Shown here piece after piece: positions 6,146-15,602 of a DNA stretch of 16,066 nt. The position numbers were made by a program, and so were the translations under genes. This DNA comes from DATKQI01 sp035532755 (lineage in GTDB: Bacteria; Pseudomonadota; Alphaproteobacteria; Acetobacterales; Acetobacteraceae), in NCBI GenBank assembly GCA_035532755.1, contig DATKQI010000079.1, positions 1 through 16,066 of the forward strand, written 5' to 3'. The notes below the pieces were generated by a model. It made no database searches. It saw only the letters and a list, made by a program, of their open reading frames with translations, and was not told the origin of the DNA. Position 1 is the stretch's first letter, and the number at the start of each line of letters is the position of its first letter.

Positions 6146-7543
6146 ATGTCCTCTCCTTCGTTCGCCCAGCTCGACGAGCAGCCGTTCAAGCGGTTCCACT
6201 GGCTCGCGCTGCTCACCACCGGCATGGGCGTGTTCACCGACGGGTACGATCTGTCCTCGATCGGCATCGTGCTGCCGCTGGTGCTCGCCTCGTTCGGGGT
6301 GGCGCATGTCAGCAGCTTCCAGGGCGCGGCGCTGGCCGGCTCGGCGCTGGTCGGCGCTGCGATCGGCGCGTTGATCTTCGGCTTCCTCGCCCAGCGCGGG
6401 CGCAAGGCGTTCTACGGGATCGACGTGACGATCATGGCGGTGGCCGCGGTCGCGCAGATCTTCGTGGGCAGCGTGTGGGCGCTGATCGCGGTGCGCTTCA
6501 TCCTCGGCATCGGCATCGGCGCGGACTACGTGCTTTCGCCCACCATCATGGCCGAGCATGCGAACCGGCGCGATCGCGGCAAGAAGATCGGCCTCGGCTT
6601 CGGCGCGATGTGGACCGCGGGCGCGCTCGTCTCCGCCCTGCTCACGATGGGCCTGCAACATGCGGGCGTGGGCAACGATCTGGTCTGGCGCATCGTGCTC
6701 GCCTTCGGTGCCGTTCCGGCGCTGTCGGTGCTGTACCTGCGCCGGCGGATGCCGGAAACCGCCCGCTACCTCGCCCGCCTGGCCGACGACAAGCCGGGGG
6801 CCGAAGCGGTGGTGCGGCATGTCAGCGGCGAGCAGGCCGCACTGCTGCCGGGCAGGGACACGCGCGGCGTGGCCGAGGTATTCGCCCGCCACGCGAAGCC
6901 GATCTTCGCGACCGCGCTGCTGTGGATGGTGTTCGACATCGTGGTCTATTCCGGCATCCTGTTCGGCCCCTCGCTGATCGCCAAGGGGCTCGGCCTGTCC
7001 GCCACCACCTTCTCGATCGGGATGACGCTGCTGTTCACGCTGCCGGGCGGGCTGATCGGGGCGCTGTTCCTGATCGACCGCATCGGCCGCAAGGCATTGC
7101 AGGCCGGCGGTTTCATCGGCGCAGCGGCCATGCTGATCCTGTTCGCGGCCCTGCATCAGTGGGTGCTGGCGGCGCCGGTGCTGGGGATGATCCTGTTCGG
7201 TCTGTACAACCTCACCATCAACGGCGGGCCGGCCATGGTCAGCGGCGCGGGCATCCTGGGCGTGGAACTGGCCCCCACACGGGTGCGGACCATCGGGCAG
7301 GCGATCTCGGTGGCCGGCGGGCGGATCGGGGCTTCCATCAGCGCCTTCCTGTTCCCGCTGGTCTTCGCGCGGATCGGCGTGGTGGGGGCGATCTACATCC
7401 TCGCCGCCTTCTCGATCCTCGGCGCGGTGCTGACGATGGTGCTGATCCCCGAAACCGCCGGCCGGTCGCTCGAAGACGTGAACGACGATGCCGGCAGCGC
7501 GATGCCGGCGATGGCCGCGGGCCTCGCGCCGCAGCAGGCGTGA
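6146..7543 (+). CDS. MFS transporter, phosphate:H+ symporter-like
   Basis: Twelve-helix inner-membrane secondary transporter of 465 residues. The first helix contains GVFTDGYDLSSIG (D32, D35), and the helix 4 region carries GIGIGADYVLSPTIMAEHA (121-139), close to the G-x-G-x-G-x-D-Y-x-L-S signature of the phosphate:H+ symporter branch of the MFS. An RDRGKK segment follows in the loop, and RMPETARY lies before the central loop where sugar-porter relatives have PESPR. GGAAGG at 6133-6138 sits seven bases before the ATG. A Pho-box-like array precedes the gene, so two independent lines suggest inorganic phosphate uptake under phosphate limitation. Related MFS proteins carry aromatic acids or sugars, so the substrate remains an inference. 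Confidence 0.8.
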   Translation: MSSPSFAQLDEQPFKRFHWLALLTTGMGVFTDGYDLSSIGIVLPLVLASFGVAHVSSFQGAALAGSALVGAAIGALIFGFLAQRGRKAFYGIDVTIMAVAAVAQIFVGSVWALIAVRFILGIGIGADYVLSPTIMAEHANRRDRGKKIGLGFGAMWTAGALVSALLTMGLQHAGVGNDLVWRIVLAFGAVPALSVLYLRRRMPETARYLARLADDKPGAEAVVRHVSGEQAALLPGRDTRGVAEVFARHAKPIFATALLWMVFDIVVYSGILFGPSLIAKGLGLSATTFSIGMTLLFTLPGGLIGALFLIDRIGRKALQAGGFIGAAAMLILFAALHQWVLAAPVLGMILFGLYNLTINGGPAMVSGAGILGVELAPTRVRTIGQAISVAGGRIGASISAFLFPLVFARIGVVGAIYILAAFSILGAVLTMVLIPETAGRSLEDVNDDAGSAMPAMAAGLAPQQA

Positions 7544-7550
7544 TGAGGCA

Positions 7551-7579
7551 GGGACGGCCGGGGTTGCCCCGGCCGTCCC
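7551..7579. terminator. Perfect 13-bp hairpin at a convergent junction
   Basis: GGGACGGCCGGGG (7551-7563), loop TTG, then CCCCGGCCGTCCC (7567-7579), a perfect 13-bp stem. It lies eight bases after the MFS stop and six bases beyond the stop of the convergent amidohydrolase gene, so it can serve both strands. No U-run follows, which is common in high-GC genomes but leaves the mechanism open. Confidence 0.65.
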
Positions 7580-7584
7580 GGCAT

Positions 7585-8757
7585 TCAGCTCCGCGCGAGT
7601 TCCTGTTCGACCAGCGTGGCCCAGTACGACGCGCCGATCGGCAGGATCTCGTCGTTGAAATCGTATTTCGGGTTGTGCGCCGGCACCCGCCCCTTCTCCG
7701 CGCCAGCCTGGCCGATGCGGGCGAAGCAGCCGGGGCGGGCGATCGCCATGTAGCTGAAATCCTCCCCGCCCATGCGCGGCGGCAGACCGGAGACGATCTT
7801 GCCCGCCCCCAGCACCTTCTCCGCCGCCATCGCCGCGCGCACGCAGGGCGGCTCGGCATTCACCACCGGCGGATAGCCGCGCTCGTACTCCACCACGGCT
7901 TCCGCGCCGTGTGCTGCGGCGGTGGTGGTGGCGATCTTGATGATCAGCTCCTCCATCCGGTCCTGCACATGTGGCTTCAGCGTGCGCACCGTGCCGTTGA
8001 GCCAGCCGGTTTCCGGGATCACGTTGCCGGCGGAACCCGCGTGGAACTGGGTGAGCGACAGCACCGCGCTCTCGATCGGGTCGATCCGCCGGGCCACCAG
8101 CGTCTGCAACGCGATCACGATATGCGCGCCGACCACCACCGGATCGATCGAATTGTGCGGCCGGGCGGCGTGGCCGCCGATGCCGGTGATGTGGATCGAA
8201 ATCCGGTCCGACGCCGCATTCACGGTGCCGGGCTGGATGCCCATGGTGCCCACCGGCAGGGCGGAATCGTTGTGGATGCCGAACACCTGGTCGCAGGGGA
8301 AGCGCTCGAACAGCCCTTCCTCCACCATGATCCGCCCGCCGCCGCCGCCTTCCTCCGCCGGCTGGAAGATGAAGTTCACCGTGCCGTCGAAATTGCGCGT
8401 CTCCGCCAGATAGCGCGCGGCGCCCAGCAGCATGGTGGTGTGCCCGTCATGCCCGCAGCCGTGCATCCGGCCGGCGATCTGCGAGCGGTGGGGGATATCG
8501 CCCGCCTCGTCCATCGGCAGCGCGTCCATGTCGGCCCGAAGGCCGATCGCGCGGCTGGAATCACCTACTTTCAGCGTGCCGACGAGCCCGGTGCCGGCGA
8601 TGTTGCGGGTGACGGCGATGCCCCAGGATTCCAGCTTCTCGGCCACGATCGCGCTGGTGCGATGCTCCTCGAACCCGATTTCGGGGTGGGCGTGAATGTC
8701 GCGCCGCCAGGCCGTCATGTCTTCGGCGAAATCGGCGATGCGGTTCAGGACGGCCAT
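7585..8757 (-). CDS. M20 family amidohydrolase (hippurate hydrolase/N-acyl-amino-acid hydrolase type)
   Basis: Dinuclear metal hydrolase that cleaves N-acyl or N-aroyl amino acids; 390 residues, the usual size. Metal-site landmarks: RRDIHAHPEIGFEE near the N-terminus, HGCGHDGHT (C101, H103), E135-E136 in FQPAEEGGGG, H162 (GIHN) and H361 (PAHNPKYDFND). The dimerisation domain insert lies at about 180-290 (ISIHITGIGGHAARPH). The start at 8757 is chosen because GAGGAG lies about seven bases upstream and the conserved family sequence begins there; an in-frame extension to 8865 would overlap the TonB-like gene. It begins 22 bases after the TonB-like stop and is probably co-transcribed. The native substrate is unknown. 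Confidence 0.9.
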   Translation of the reverse strand: MAVLNRIADFAEDMTAWRRDIHAHPEIGFEEHRTSAIVAEKLESWGIAVTRNIAGTGLVGTLKVGDSSRAIGLRADMDALPMDEAGDIPHRSQIAGRMHGCGHDGHTTMLLGAARYLAETRNFDGTVNFIFQPAEEGGGGGRIMVEEGLFERFPCDQVFGIHNDSALPVGTMGIQPGTVNAASDRISIHITGIGGHAARPHNSIDPVVVGAHIVIALQTLVARRIDPIESAVLSLTQFHAGSAGNVIPETGWLNGTVRTLKPHVQDRMEELIIKIATTTAAAHGAEAVVEYERGYPPVVNAEPPCVRAAMAAEKVLGAGKIVSGLPPRMGGEDFSYMAIARPGCFARIGQAGAEKGRVPAHNPKYDFNDEILPIGASYWATLVEQELARS

Positions 8758-8779
8758 TGCGTGCTCCTCGGGCGGTGAT

Positions 8780-9667
8780 TCAATGGATAATAAAGAAGTG
8801 CATCGTCGCGTCGATGCTGATGGAGGATGCTTTCGTGCCCGGCGGGAACGGCGGCAGGCGGGCATCGCGGAAAAGGCCGAACCACGCCATGTCCAGCAAC
8901 GGCGCGCCCGAGCTTTTCAGCAGCCGGAGCAGCCGCACATGGCCGTTGCGGCCGACCACGAGATGCACCGTCACATCCCCCTGCTGCCCCATCTCGCCGG
9001 CGGCCCGCGGGTAGTATTTGTGCCGCTCCACCCAGGCGCTGAAGGCGCTTTCCCACCCTTGCCCGACCTTGCCCTTGAAGGTGATCGAGGGGCCGAGGGG
9101 ATTGAGATCCGACCGGCTGAGCGACAGGTTGAGCCCGCGCGAGGGCGGCGCGGAACGCGCGGGCGTGCCGAAGGAAAAGCGGTTCATCACGATCGCACCC
9201 GGCAGCTTCGGGCGCGGCGGCGCGGGAAGGGCGGGCGCCGGAGGCGCGGCGGGCGGCGGCAGCGGCATGGCGAGCACTGCCGGGGCGGGCGGCGAGGGAG
9301 CCGGGAGCGCGGATACCCGGGGCGGCGTCGGGTGGGGCGGGAGCGGGGGAACGGGCGCGGGGTTTGCAATGCGCGGCACGGCCGGAGGCGGCATGGGCGG
9401 CGGGGCCGGGGCCTGCGCGCGCTGCGGCGGGCCGCGGCGGGGCGCTTTCGGCGCGGCCGCCTTCGTGGCCCCGCCGCGAAAGACCAGCGCGATTCCGGGC
9501 GGCACATACACCTCCGGCGGCGGCCGGCGATGGATCGTGAGGATCAGCAGCGCGAGAATGACCGCATGCGCCAGCAGCGAGGCCGGCAGCACCCAGCGCC
9601 GCCGCGTGGCGGCGGAAAGCCGGCCCGCCACATGATCCCGAATCTGCCGCCGTTCGGCCCCCATCAC
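8780..9667 (-). CDS. TonB-like energy transducer
   Basis: 295 residues with TonB architecture. A cytoplasmic basic N-terminus (1-25) precedes one membrane helix (about 27-44, VLPASLLAHAVILALLIL). A long proline/alanine-rich periplasmic spacer follows (about 50-155), then a C-terminal TonB-type domain (about 205-285) with WVERHKYYPRAA, VTVHLVVGRNGHVRLLRLLKSSG and LPPFPPG. Such proteins transmit proton-motive force from ExbB/ExbD to outer-membrane receptors; no ExbB, ExbD or receptor gene is in the window. The start is GTG 9667 or the adjacent ATG 9664; neither has a clear ribosome site. It lies 41 bases after argG, an unusual neighbour. Confidence 0.82.
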   Translation of the reverse strand: MMGAERRQIRDHVAGRLSAATRRRWVLPASLLAHAVILALLILTIHRRPPPEVYVPPGIALVFRGGATKAAAPKAPRRGPPQRAQAPAPPPMPPPAVPRIANPAPVPPLPPHPTPPRVSALPAPSPPAPAVLAMPLPPPAAPPAPALPAPPRPKLPGAIVMNRFSFGTPARSAPPSRGLNLSLSRSDLNPLGPSITFKGKVGQGWESAFSAWVERHKYYPRAAGEMGQQGDVTVHLVVGRNGHVRLLRLLKSSGAPLLDMAWFGLFRDARLPPFPPGTKASSISIDATMHFFIIH

Positions 9668-9708
9668 CCATCACATGGGATCAGGCGGGGGGATGGAGCA
9701 GGGCGCGG

Positions 9709-10944
<1,236 letters not shown>

Positions 10945-10972
10945 CCTCGCCTTCAGACGAGGCGAGGACGTA

Positions 10973-11746
10973 TCAGGCGGCGGATGGAGGGGCAAGCGGG
11001 GCGGGGTCGGCCTTGCGGAAGGTCACCACCAGCACGTCCCGGTGCGCGGGCAGAGCGGGATCGAGCGGGACGACGGGGGTGACGCCGTGCATCACCCGCG
11101 AATCGTCCACCAGCGCGGCATCCATCGGGTCGGTCAGGGTGAAGCTGCCCAGCTCGTGCCCGGCGAGGTCGTGGATGGTGGTGGTGCCGCGGGCGATGTT
11201 GCGCCGGTCGATCATCAGCACCAGCACGTAGTCCACGCCGTCCCGGTGCATCCCTTCCGGCGTCGGCTGGCCCTGCTCGTCGGGCCGGGCCTCGATGCGG
11301 AACTGGTGAATTTCGATGTGCCAGCCGCTGCCCGGGGCCAGCCGGTCGAACAGGCCGCGGCAGAAGCGCAGGATGGCATTCAGCGCCGGGCCGGTGCCAA
11401 CCGGCTCGCTCACCGGCTCGAACCAGCGGGCGATGCCGCCGTTCAGCTGGTTGTAGTCCCGGCTCTGGTAATGCGGCTGGTGCGGCGCGCGGGCGATCGC
11501 CGGCACGCCCGCCTGGGCGGCGAATGTCGCGTGGCGGCGGCGGCGGTAGCGGCCGCCATCGGCCATGTAGGTGTCGAGCCCGAGATCGTTCCAGCTTGCC
11601 GCGAAAGCCGCCCAGTCGGCCGGGGCCGGCGTGCCGAGCAGCGCGCGCATGGCCGGGGCGCGCACGAAGGCGAATCCATCCCGGACCAGGGCGTCGGCGG
11701 CATCACCGGGGCGAAGGGCGGCATCGACCATGGCGCGATCGAACAC
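10973..11746 (-). CDS. 2-oxoglutarate/Fe(II) dioxygenase, amino-acid hydroxylase type
   Basis: 257 residues resembling the 2OG-Fe dioxygenase family (PF10014) that includes L-isoleucine 4-hydroxylase. The iron triad is visible: H167 and D169 in GMHRDGVDYV, and H220 in SRVMHGVTPV. R236 or R244 (HRDVLVVTFRK) could bind the 2-oxoglutarate carboxylate. WHIEIHQFRI (142-151) and YQSRDYNQLNGG are also characteristic. Family members hydroxylate free aliphatic amino acids, so an amino-acid substrate is likely, but which one is unknown. The start is GTG 11746, directly after AAAG; ATG 11731 is an alternative. The gene ends 28 bases before the argG start, suggesting co-transcription with arginine synthesis. 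Confidence 0.82.
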   Translation of the reverse strand: MFDRAMVDAALRPGDAADALVRDGFAFVRAPAMRALLGTPAPADWAAFAASWNDLGLDTYMADGGRYRRRRHATFAAQAGVPAIARAPHQPHYQSRDYNQLNGGIARWFEPVSEPVGTGPALNAILRFCRGLFDRLAPGSGWHIEIHQFRIEARPDEQGQPTPEGMHRDGVDYVLVLMIDRRNIARGTTTIHDLAGHELGSFTLTDPMDAALVDDSRVMHGVTPVVPLDPALPAHRDVLVVTFRKADPAPLAPPSAA

Positions 11747-11782
11747 CTTTCATGGCGGCGGCGCAACCGATGCCGGGTCGGG

Positions 11783-14248
11783 TCAGCCCAGCTTTCGCGC
11801 CGGGGCAGGCAGGGCATCCGGCTCGTCCGTGCCCGGCCGGCCCTGCCCGAACATCTGCTTCGCAAGATCCGGGTCCAGCACGATCTTCTGATGCGGGAAC
11901 GGCATCTCGATGCCCAGCTCGTCGAAGCGGGCCTTCAGCCGGCGATTGAACTCCCGCCCGACGGACCAGCGGCCGAACGGGCCGGTGCGGATGCGGCAGG
12001 AGATCGTCACCGAGGAGGCGCCGAACTGGTCGAGCCCCCAGACCTCCAGATCGTCCTGCACCATCCGCTCCCACGCCGGGTCGGCGCGCATCTCCTTCAC
12101 GATGCCCTTCAGCACCTCGATCACGTGGTCCACGTCCTCCTTGTAGGCCACGCCGATATTGGCCACGGCGTAGCCGTAGTCCCGGGTCTGGTTGGTCACG
12201 GTCGTCACCGCGCTGAACGGGATGACGTGCACCGAACCGTCGGACGAGCGCAGCCGGATGGTCCGCACCGAAAGATTCTCAACCGTGCCGGACAATCCGC
12301 CGAGCGAGACCACGTCCCCCACCTGGATCGCATCCTCCAGCAGCAGGAACAGCCCGGTGATGAGGTCCTGCACGAGTTTCTGGGAGCCGAAGCCGATGGC
12401 CAGCCCGATCACGCCGGCGCCGGCCAGCAGCGGGGCGATGTTCACGCCGATGGTGCTGAGCACGATCAGCCCGACGACCACGCCGATCATCACGACCAGC
12501 GCGGTGCGGAGCATCGGCAGCAGCGTGCGCAGCCGTGCCGCCCGGCCGGCCTTGCCCTCCCGCGAGAGCCGCCCGATGTGCCGCTGGGTGGCGGCGTTCG
12601 CCACCTCCCACACCAGCAGCGCGATGATGATCGTGATCATGATCGTCACCAGCGCCGAGATCACCCGCCCGCCAAGCTGGCCGTAGGTGAACCAGGACAG
12701 GGAATCGAACCCCCACCCCTGCAGCAGCAGCACCAGGGCGACGAACAGGATGATGGTGGAGGCAAGGCCGCGTGCCAGGGGGTGGTAGTGCCGCGTGCGC
12801 GCCTGCAAGCCGGGATAGCGCTGCGACACCTCCGGGCGAAGCTGCACCGCCCGCTCGATCGCGCGATGCGCCGTGACCGTCAGCAGCCGGGCGAGCGCGA
12901 AGGTGGCGACGGTGACCACGACGAAGCGCAGCAGCCGGGCGAAGCCGTGCGAGATGCCGAGCGCCCACACCACCCACAGCGCCACCAGATAGAAGACGGC
13001 GACATATGGCCACACCCGGGCGAGCCGGTTGCGCACTCCGGCGAGGAATCCGGTGGATCCGGGCCGCGCCTGGATATGGCGCGCGACCGATTGCCGCGTC
13101 TGGATCACCATCACGATCAGCATCACATGGACCACGAGGGCCACGAGCTTGATCAGCGCCTCGTGCGCCGCCGGGTACAGGCCGAACAGCAGCCCCACCT
13201 CGGCCGCCACATAGCCGAACACGCTGACGGCGATGATCCGGCGCACCCAGCGCACGATGTAGACCGCGCTCCCGTCGCGCATGTGCACCAGCCGCATCGC
13301 GGCGCTTTCCGGGCACACCAGCGCGCGCACCACGCACATCAGCACCCGGCTGAGCACATAGGCATTCACTACGCCGACGATCACCAGCCGCGCGATCCGT
13401 TGCGCGCCCAGCCCATCGGCGGACAGCACGTTGCCGATGGCGGCGAACACCAGAACGGGCACGAGCCCGAGAGCCAGATAGCCCAGCGCGAACGGCAGCC
13501 GGCGCAGCACGGACAGGATATCGAAGCGGTGGCGGCTCGGCGGCTCGGTCTCCCCGGCCTCGGCCCGTTCTTCCGCCACATCGACCACCCCATCGTCCGG
13601 CGCGGCGGTCCGGCGGGCCCGGCGCTCCTCGGCCCAGGCCACAAGGCCAGCGCGCGGGCGGCGCAGGGCGCGGGCGGTCAGCCATTCGCCGCCGCCGGCC
13701 ACCAGCAGCACCACCAGCAGCCGCCACGCCGCGCTGAGCAGCAGCCCCTGCAGCCAGGCGTCTGTCGCGACGAAGGTGAGCCAGTGCCAGAGCAGCGGGA
13801 AATCCGACACCGCCCGGAACGTCGCCCCCACCTGCCGGGTCAGCACCGCCGCGCGGTGGGAGGCATCGACCAGAAGCTGTGCGCCCAGGCTGTCGGGCGC
13901 GAGCGGCAGCGGCAGCGCCGCTGCCTTGGCCGCCGGGGCCGCCGGCGTTGCGGCGACCGGTGTTCCGGCTGGTTTCGCGGCTGGCGGGGTGGCGGCAGGC
14001 TGCGCAGCCGCCGCGACCGGCGGGGCATGCGCGACCGCTTGCAGCAGGGCGAGGAACGCCGCCCGCTGCTTCGGGTCCTGCAACAGGCTGATCACCTGTT
14101 GCGCCTGCGCGGGGCTGAGTTGCGGGGCGGCGGCGGGCACGGAGGCGGGGGGCGCGGACGCGGACGAGGCTGCGTGCGCGATCACCGGCCCGAGCAGGAT
14201 GGCCGCCAGCGCGAACGCGGCCGGCAGGCGGAGGCGGAACCGGCGCAT
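11783..14248 (-). CDS. Large MscS-family mechanosensitive channel with signal peptide
   Basis: Inner-membrane small-conductance mechanosensitive channel that releases solutes on osmotic down-shock; 821 residues from ATG 14248. That start was chosen because it begins a clean signal peptide (MRRFRLRLP, hydrophobic core, AHA cleavage). In-frame ATGs at 14278 and 14296 are possible and none has a clear ribosome site. An Ala/Pro-rich periplasmic region (about 27-115) is followed by roughly ten membrane helices. Near residues 610-650 lies the MscS pore helix and signature (GVIGLAIGFGSQKLVQDL, then LEDAIQVGDVV), followed by the beta domain (GTVENLSVRTIRLR) and the C-terminal alpha/beta domain. The size and extra N-terminal helices resemble the YbiO/MscK-like long branch rather than short MscS. 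It lies 36 bases before the dioxygenase gene. Confidence 0.9.
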   Translation of the reverse strand: MRRFRLRLPAAFALAAILLGPVIAHAASSASAPPASVPAAAPQLSPAQAQQVISLLQDPKQRAAFLALLQAVAHAPPVAAAAQPAATPPAAKPAGTPVAATPAAPAAKAAALPLPLAPDSLGAQLLVDASHRAAVLTRQVGATFRAVSDFPLLWHWLTFVATDAWLQGLLLSAAWRLLVVLLVAGGGEWLTARALRRPRAGLVAWAEERRARRTAAPDDGVVDVAEERAEAGETEPPSRHRFDILSVLRRLPFALGYLALGLVPVLVFAAIGNVLSADGLGAQRIARLVIVGVVNAYVLSRVLMCVVRALVCPESAAMRLVHMRDGSAVYIVRWVRRIIAVSVFGYVAAEVGLLFGLYPAAHEALIKLVALVVHVMLIVMVIQTRQSVARHIQARPGSTGFLAGVRNRLARVWPYVAVFYLVALWVVWALGISHGFARLLRFVVVTVATFALARLLTVTAHRAIERAVQLRPEVSQRYPGLQARTRHYHPLARGLASTIILFVALVLLLQGWGFDSLSWFTYGQLGGRVISALVTIMITIIIALLVWEVANAATQRHIGRLSREGKAGRAARLRTLLPMLRTALVVMIGVVVGLIVLSTIGVNIAPLLAGAGVIGLAIGFGSQKLVQDLITGLFLLLEDAIQVGDVVSLGGLSGTVENLSVRTIRLRSSDGSVHVIPFSAVTTVTNQTRDYGYAVANIGVAYKEDVDHVIEVLKGIVKEMRADPAWERMVQDDLEVWGLDQFGASSVTISCRIRTGPFGRWSVGREFNRRLKARFDELGIEMPFPHQKIVLDPDLAKQMFGQGRPGTDEPDALPAPARKLG

Positions 14249-14374
14249 GCGGGCACCGCAACGGGAGGGGAGGGTCATGTCAACGGGAAGGCGCATGCCA
14301 GAACGGCGAAAACATGGCGGGGCGTCATGCCGCCGCAGGGTGCACAAACCGCCGGAACGGGCTATGTCCCGCGG

Positions 14375-14569
14375 GTGAAGATTTTTTTCCTCATCCTGCT
14401 GTTCATCTGCCTCGCCGGGGTGCTCGCCTCGCTGTTCGCGGGCGTGTTCGGCCTGGTGAAGGGCGGTGGCGACCCGAGACGGTCGAACCGGCTGATGCGC
14501 TACCGGGTGATGTTCCAGGCCGCGGCCCTGGTCATCCTGGCCATCCTGTTCCTGCTGGGCCGTCCCTGA
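14375..14569 (+). CDS. Small HIG1-type twin-transmembrane protein
   Basis: 64 residues starting at GTG 14375 (VKIFFLILLF). Two membrane helices, about 3-25 and 47-62, flank a short basic loop with RRSNRLMRYRVMFQ, the pattern of the bacterial HIG1 (hypoxia-induced) domain family, which in some species associates with respiratory cytochrome oxidases. Nearby ATG 14364 is in another frame and stops after four codons, so the GTG is the likely start. No strong ribosome site is visible. The gene is divergent from the mechanosensitive channel. Before the PhzF cassette entered, etfB would have followed directly, which fits a respiratory context; that link is inferred. Confidence 0.8.
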   Translation: MKIFFLILLFICLAGVLASLFAGVFGLVKGGGDPRRSNRLMRYRVMFQAAALVILAILFLLGRP

Positions 14570-14572
14570 TCG

Positions 14573-14580
14573 GTCCGGGC
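14573..14580 (+). repeat. Left 8-bp direct repeat (candidate target-site duplication)
   Basis: GTCCGGGC immediately precedes the left terminal inverted repeat. Its partner GTCCGGGT immediately follows the right terminal repeat (15603-15610). Seven of eight bases match and both abut the inverted repeats exactly. Confidence 0.6.
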
Positions 14581-14599
14581 GGTAGTGGGTCAGTTTGAA
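14581..14599 (+). repeat. Left terminal inverted repeat of the PhzF cassette
   Basis: ggtagtgggtcagtttgaa, matching the reverse complement of 15584-15602 at 17 of 19 positions, including an uninterrupted 11-base core GTCAGTTTGAA. Confidence 0.7.
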
Positions 14600-14739
14600 T
14601 TTCCGCTTTGCGCCCGTTCCAGCCGTTCAGCCGCTATGATCGACCGCCCGGGGACGCCTGCGGTAATCGGCCGTCGGCGTTGTTGCCGCCGGGGCACCCT
14701 GTCAGAATAGTCGGCAGAGGATTGCGGAGAGACGGCAGC

Positions 14740-15576
14740 GTGGAGATACAGCACATCGCGGCGTTCGCTAACGGTTCGCAGGGCGGCAATCCAGCGGGTG
14801 TAGTCCTGTGCGACGTCCTGCCTGACGCCACTGCCATGCAGGCGGTAGCGGCGGAGGTGGGCTACTCGGAAACGGTGTTCGCCGCGCCGGCGGACGGCGA
14901 ATGGCGGGTGCGCTACTTCGCGCCCGAGGTGGAAGTCGACTTCTGCGGCCATGCCACAATCGCGCTCGGGGCGGCGTTGGCATCGGCCCATGGGAACGGC
15001 GTCTTCCCGCTTCGGCTCAACCACGCCCGAATCACCGTGGAAGGATGCTGGACGGAAGGAGTGCTCTCCGCCGCGCTTCAGTCACCGCCGACCCGCAGCA
15101 GCGCCGCCCGAGAAGAACTGGTCGCCGAGGCTCTGGCGCTGTTCAAGTTGCCGGCTGATGGGCTGGACCCGAGGATTCCGCCGGCGATCGTCCATGCGGG
15201 AGCGGACCACCTTGTTCTCGCCCTCCGCGATCGTGCCCTGCTGGCGTCGATGCGATACGACCTTGACGCTGGGCGAACTCTTGCCCTGCGCGAGACCATC
15301 GGCACGTTCAGCTTGATTCACGCGGAGAGCCCACGGCGCTTTCATGCCCGCAACCCTTTCCCGATCGGCGGCATCTACGAGGACCCCGCTACTGGAGCCG
15401 CCGCGGCGGCTCTCGCCGGATACTTGCGAGATCTCAGCTGGCCACATGGTGGTGCGATCGAGATCATCCAGGGCGAGGATATGGGCGTGCCATCGCGCCT
15501 TTGGGTCGAGATCACGCCCGAATCCGGCGCGAGCGTCCGTGTGTCGGGTAAAGCTCGCCTGATGTTAACCTCGTAG
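14740..15576 (+). CDS. PhzF-family isomerase/epimerase-like protein
   Basis: 278 residues from GTG 14740, which has GGAGAG eight bases upstream and starts exactly at the conserved first strand (VEIQHIAAFANG). PhzF enzymes have a diaminopimelate-epimerase-like fold of two similar halves and catalyse proton shifts; most genomic members have no known substrate. Visible landmarks: GGNPAGVVL, the catalytic glutamate E44 in GYSETVF, DFCGHATIALG, FHARNPF, and EDPATGAAAAALAGYL near the C-terminus. No phenazine or other pathway genes are adjacent. The gene is enclosed by inverted repeats and target-duplication-like direct repeats and appears to use more A/T-ending codons than neighbours such as argG, so it probably arrived as cargo. 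The family call is firm; the reaction is unknown. Confidence 0.88.
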   Translation: MEIQHIAAFANGSQGGNPAGVVLCDVLPDATAMQAVAAEVGYSETVFAAPADGEWRVRYFAPEVEVDFCGHATIALGAALASAHGNGVFPLRLNHARITVEGCWTEGVLSAALQSPPTRSSAAREELVAEALALFKLPADGLDPRIPPAIVHAGADHLVLALRDRALLASMRYDLDAGRTLALRETIGTFSLIHAESPRRFHARNPFPIGGIYEDPATGAAAAALAGYLRDLSWPHGGAIEIIQGEDMGVPSRLWVEITPESGASVRVSGKARLMLTS

Positions 15577-15583
15577 GATCGCT

Positions 15584-15602
15584 TTCAAACTGACTCACGA
15601 CC
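15584..15602 (-). repeat. Right terminal inverted repeat of the PhzF cassette
   Basis: ttcaaactgactcacgacc, the imperfect reverse complement of 14581-14599. It begins seven bases after the PhzF stop codon, so the gene nearly fills the cassette on this side. Confidence 0.7.

Larger units (their letters stand above)
14581..15602 (+). mobile_element. Transposon-like cassette carrying a PhzF-family gene and no transposase
   Basis: 1022 bases bounded by 19-bp inverted repeats (17/19 identical) and flanked by 8-bp direct repeats (7/8 identical). The interior holds one complete PhzF-family gene and a 140-base left leader, and no reading frame resembling a transposase. This is the anatomy of a non-autonomous element that a related transposase elsewhere in the genome could move. 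The G-G-G/A-G-T-C-A-G-T-T-T termini recall some IS21-type ends, but I cannot assign a family. It separates the HIG1-type gene from etfB and leaves both complete. Two mismatches in the termini and one in the duplication suggest it is not a very recent arrival. Confidence 0.6.

Noticed and set aside
6475..8778. Plus-strand open frame of about 767 codons
   Set aside because: Lies in a shifted frame over the MFS gene and then antisense to the amidohydrolase, ignoring the hairpin between them; no domain.
8758..8865. N-terminal extension of the amidohydrolase
   Set aside because: It overlaps the TonB-like coding region, is Arg/Ser-rich and not family-like; a good ribosome site precedes ATG 8757 instead.
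11042..14569. Plus-strand open frame of about 1175 codons opposite the channel and dioxygenase genes
   Set aside because: It is antisense to two well-supported genes, is low-complexity in His/Arg/Gln, and results from GC-rich third-position bias. Only its last 64 codons, from GTG 14375, are a real gene (HIG1-type).
14588..14599. Complete insertion sequence around the PhzF gene
   Set aside because: Inverted termini are present, but no transposase-like frame exists between them on either strand, so a full IS is not called.
14608..14739. PhzF frame extended upstream to 14608
   Set aside because: The extension is not PhzF-like and runs close to the terminal inverted repeat; GTG 14740 has a ribosome site and starts at the conserved first strand.
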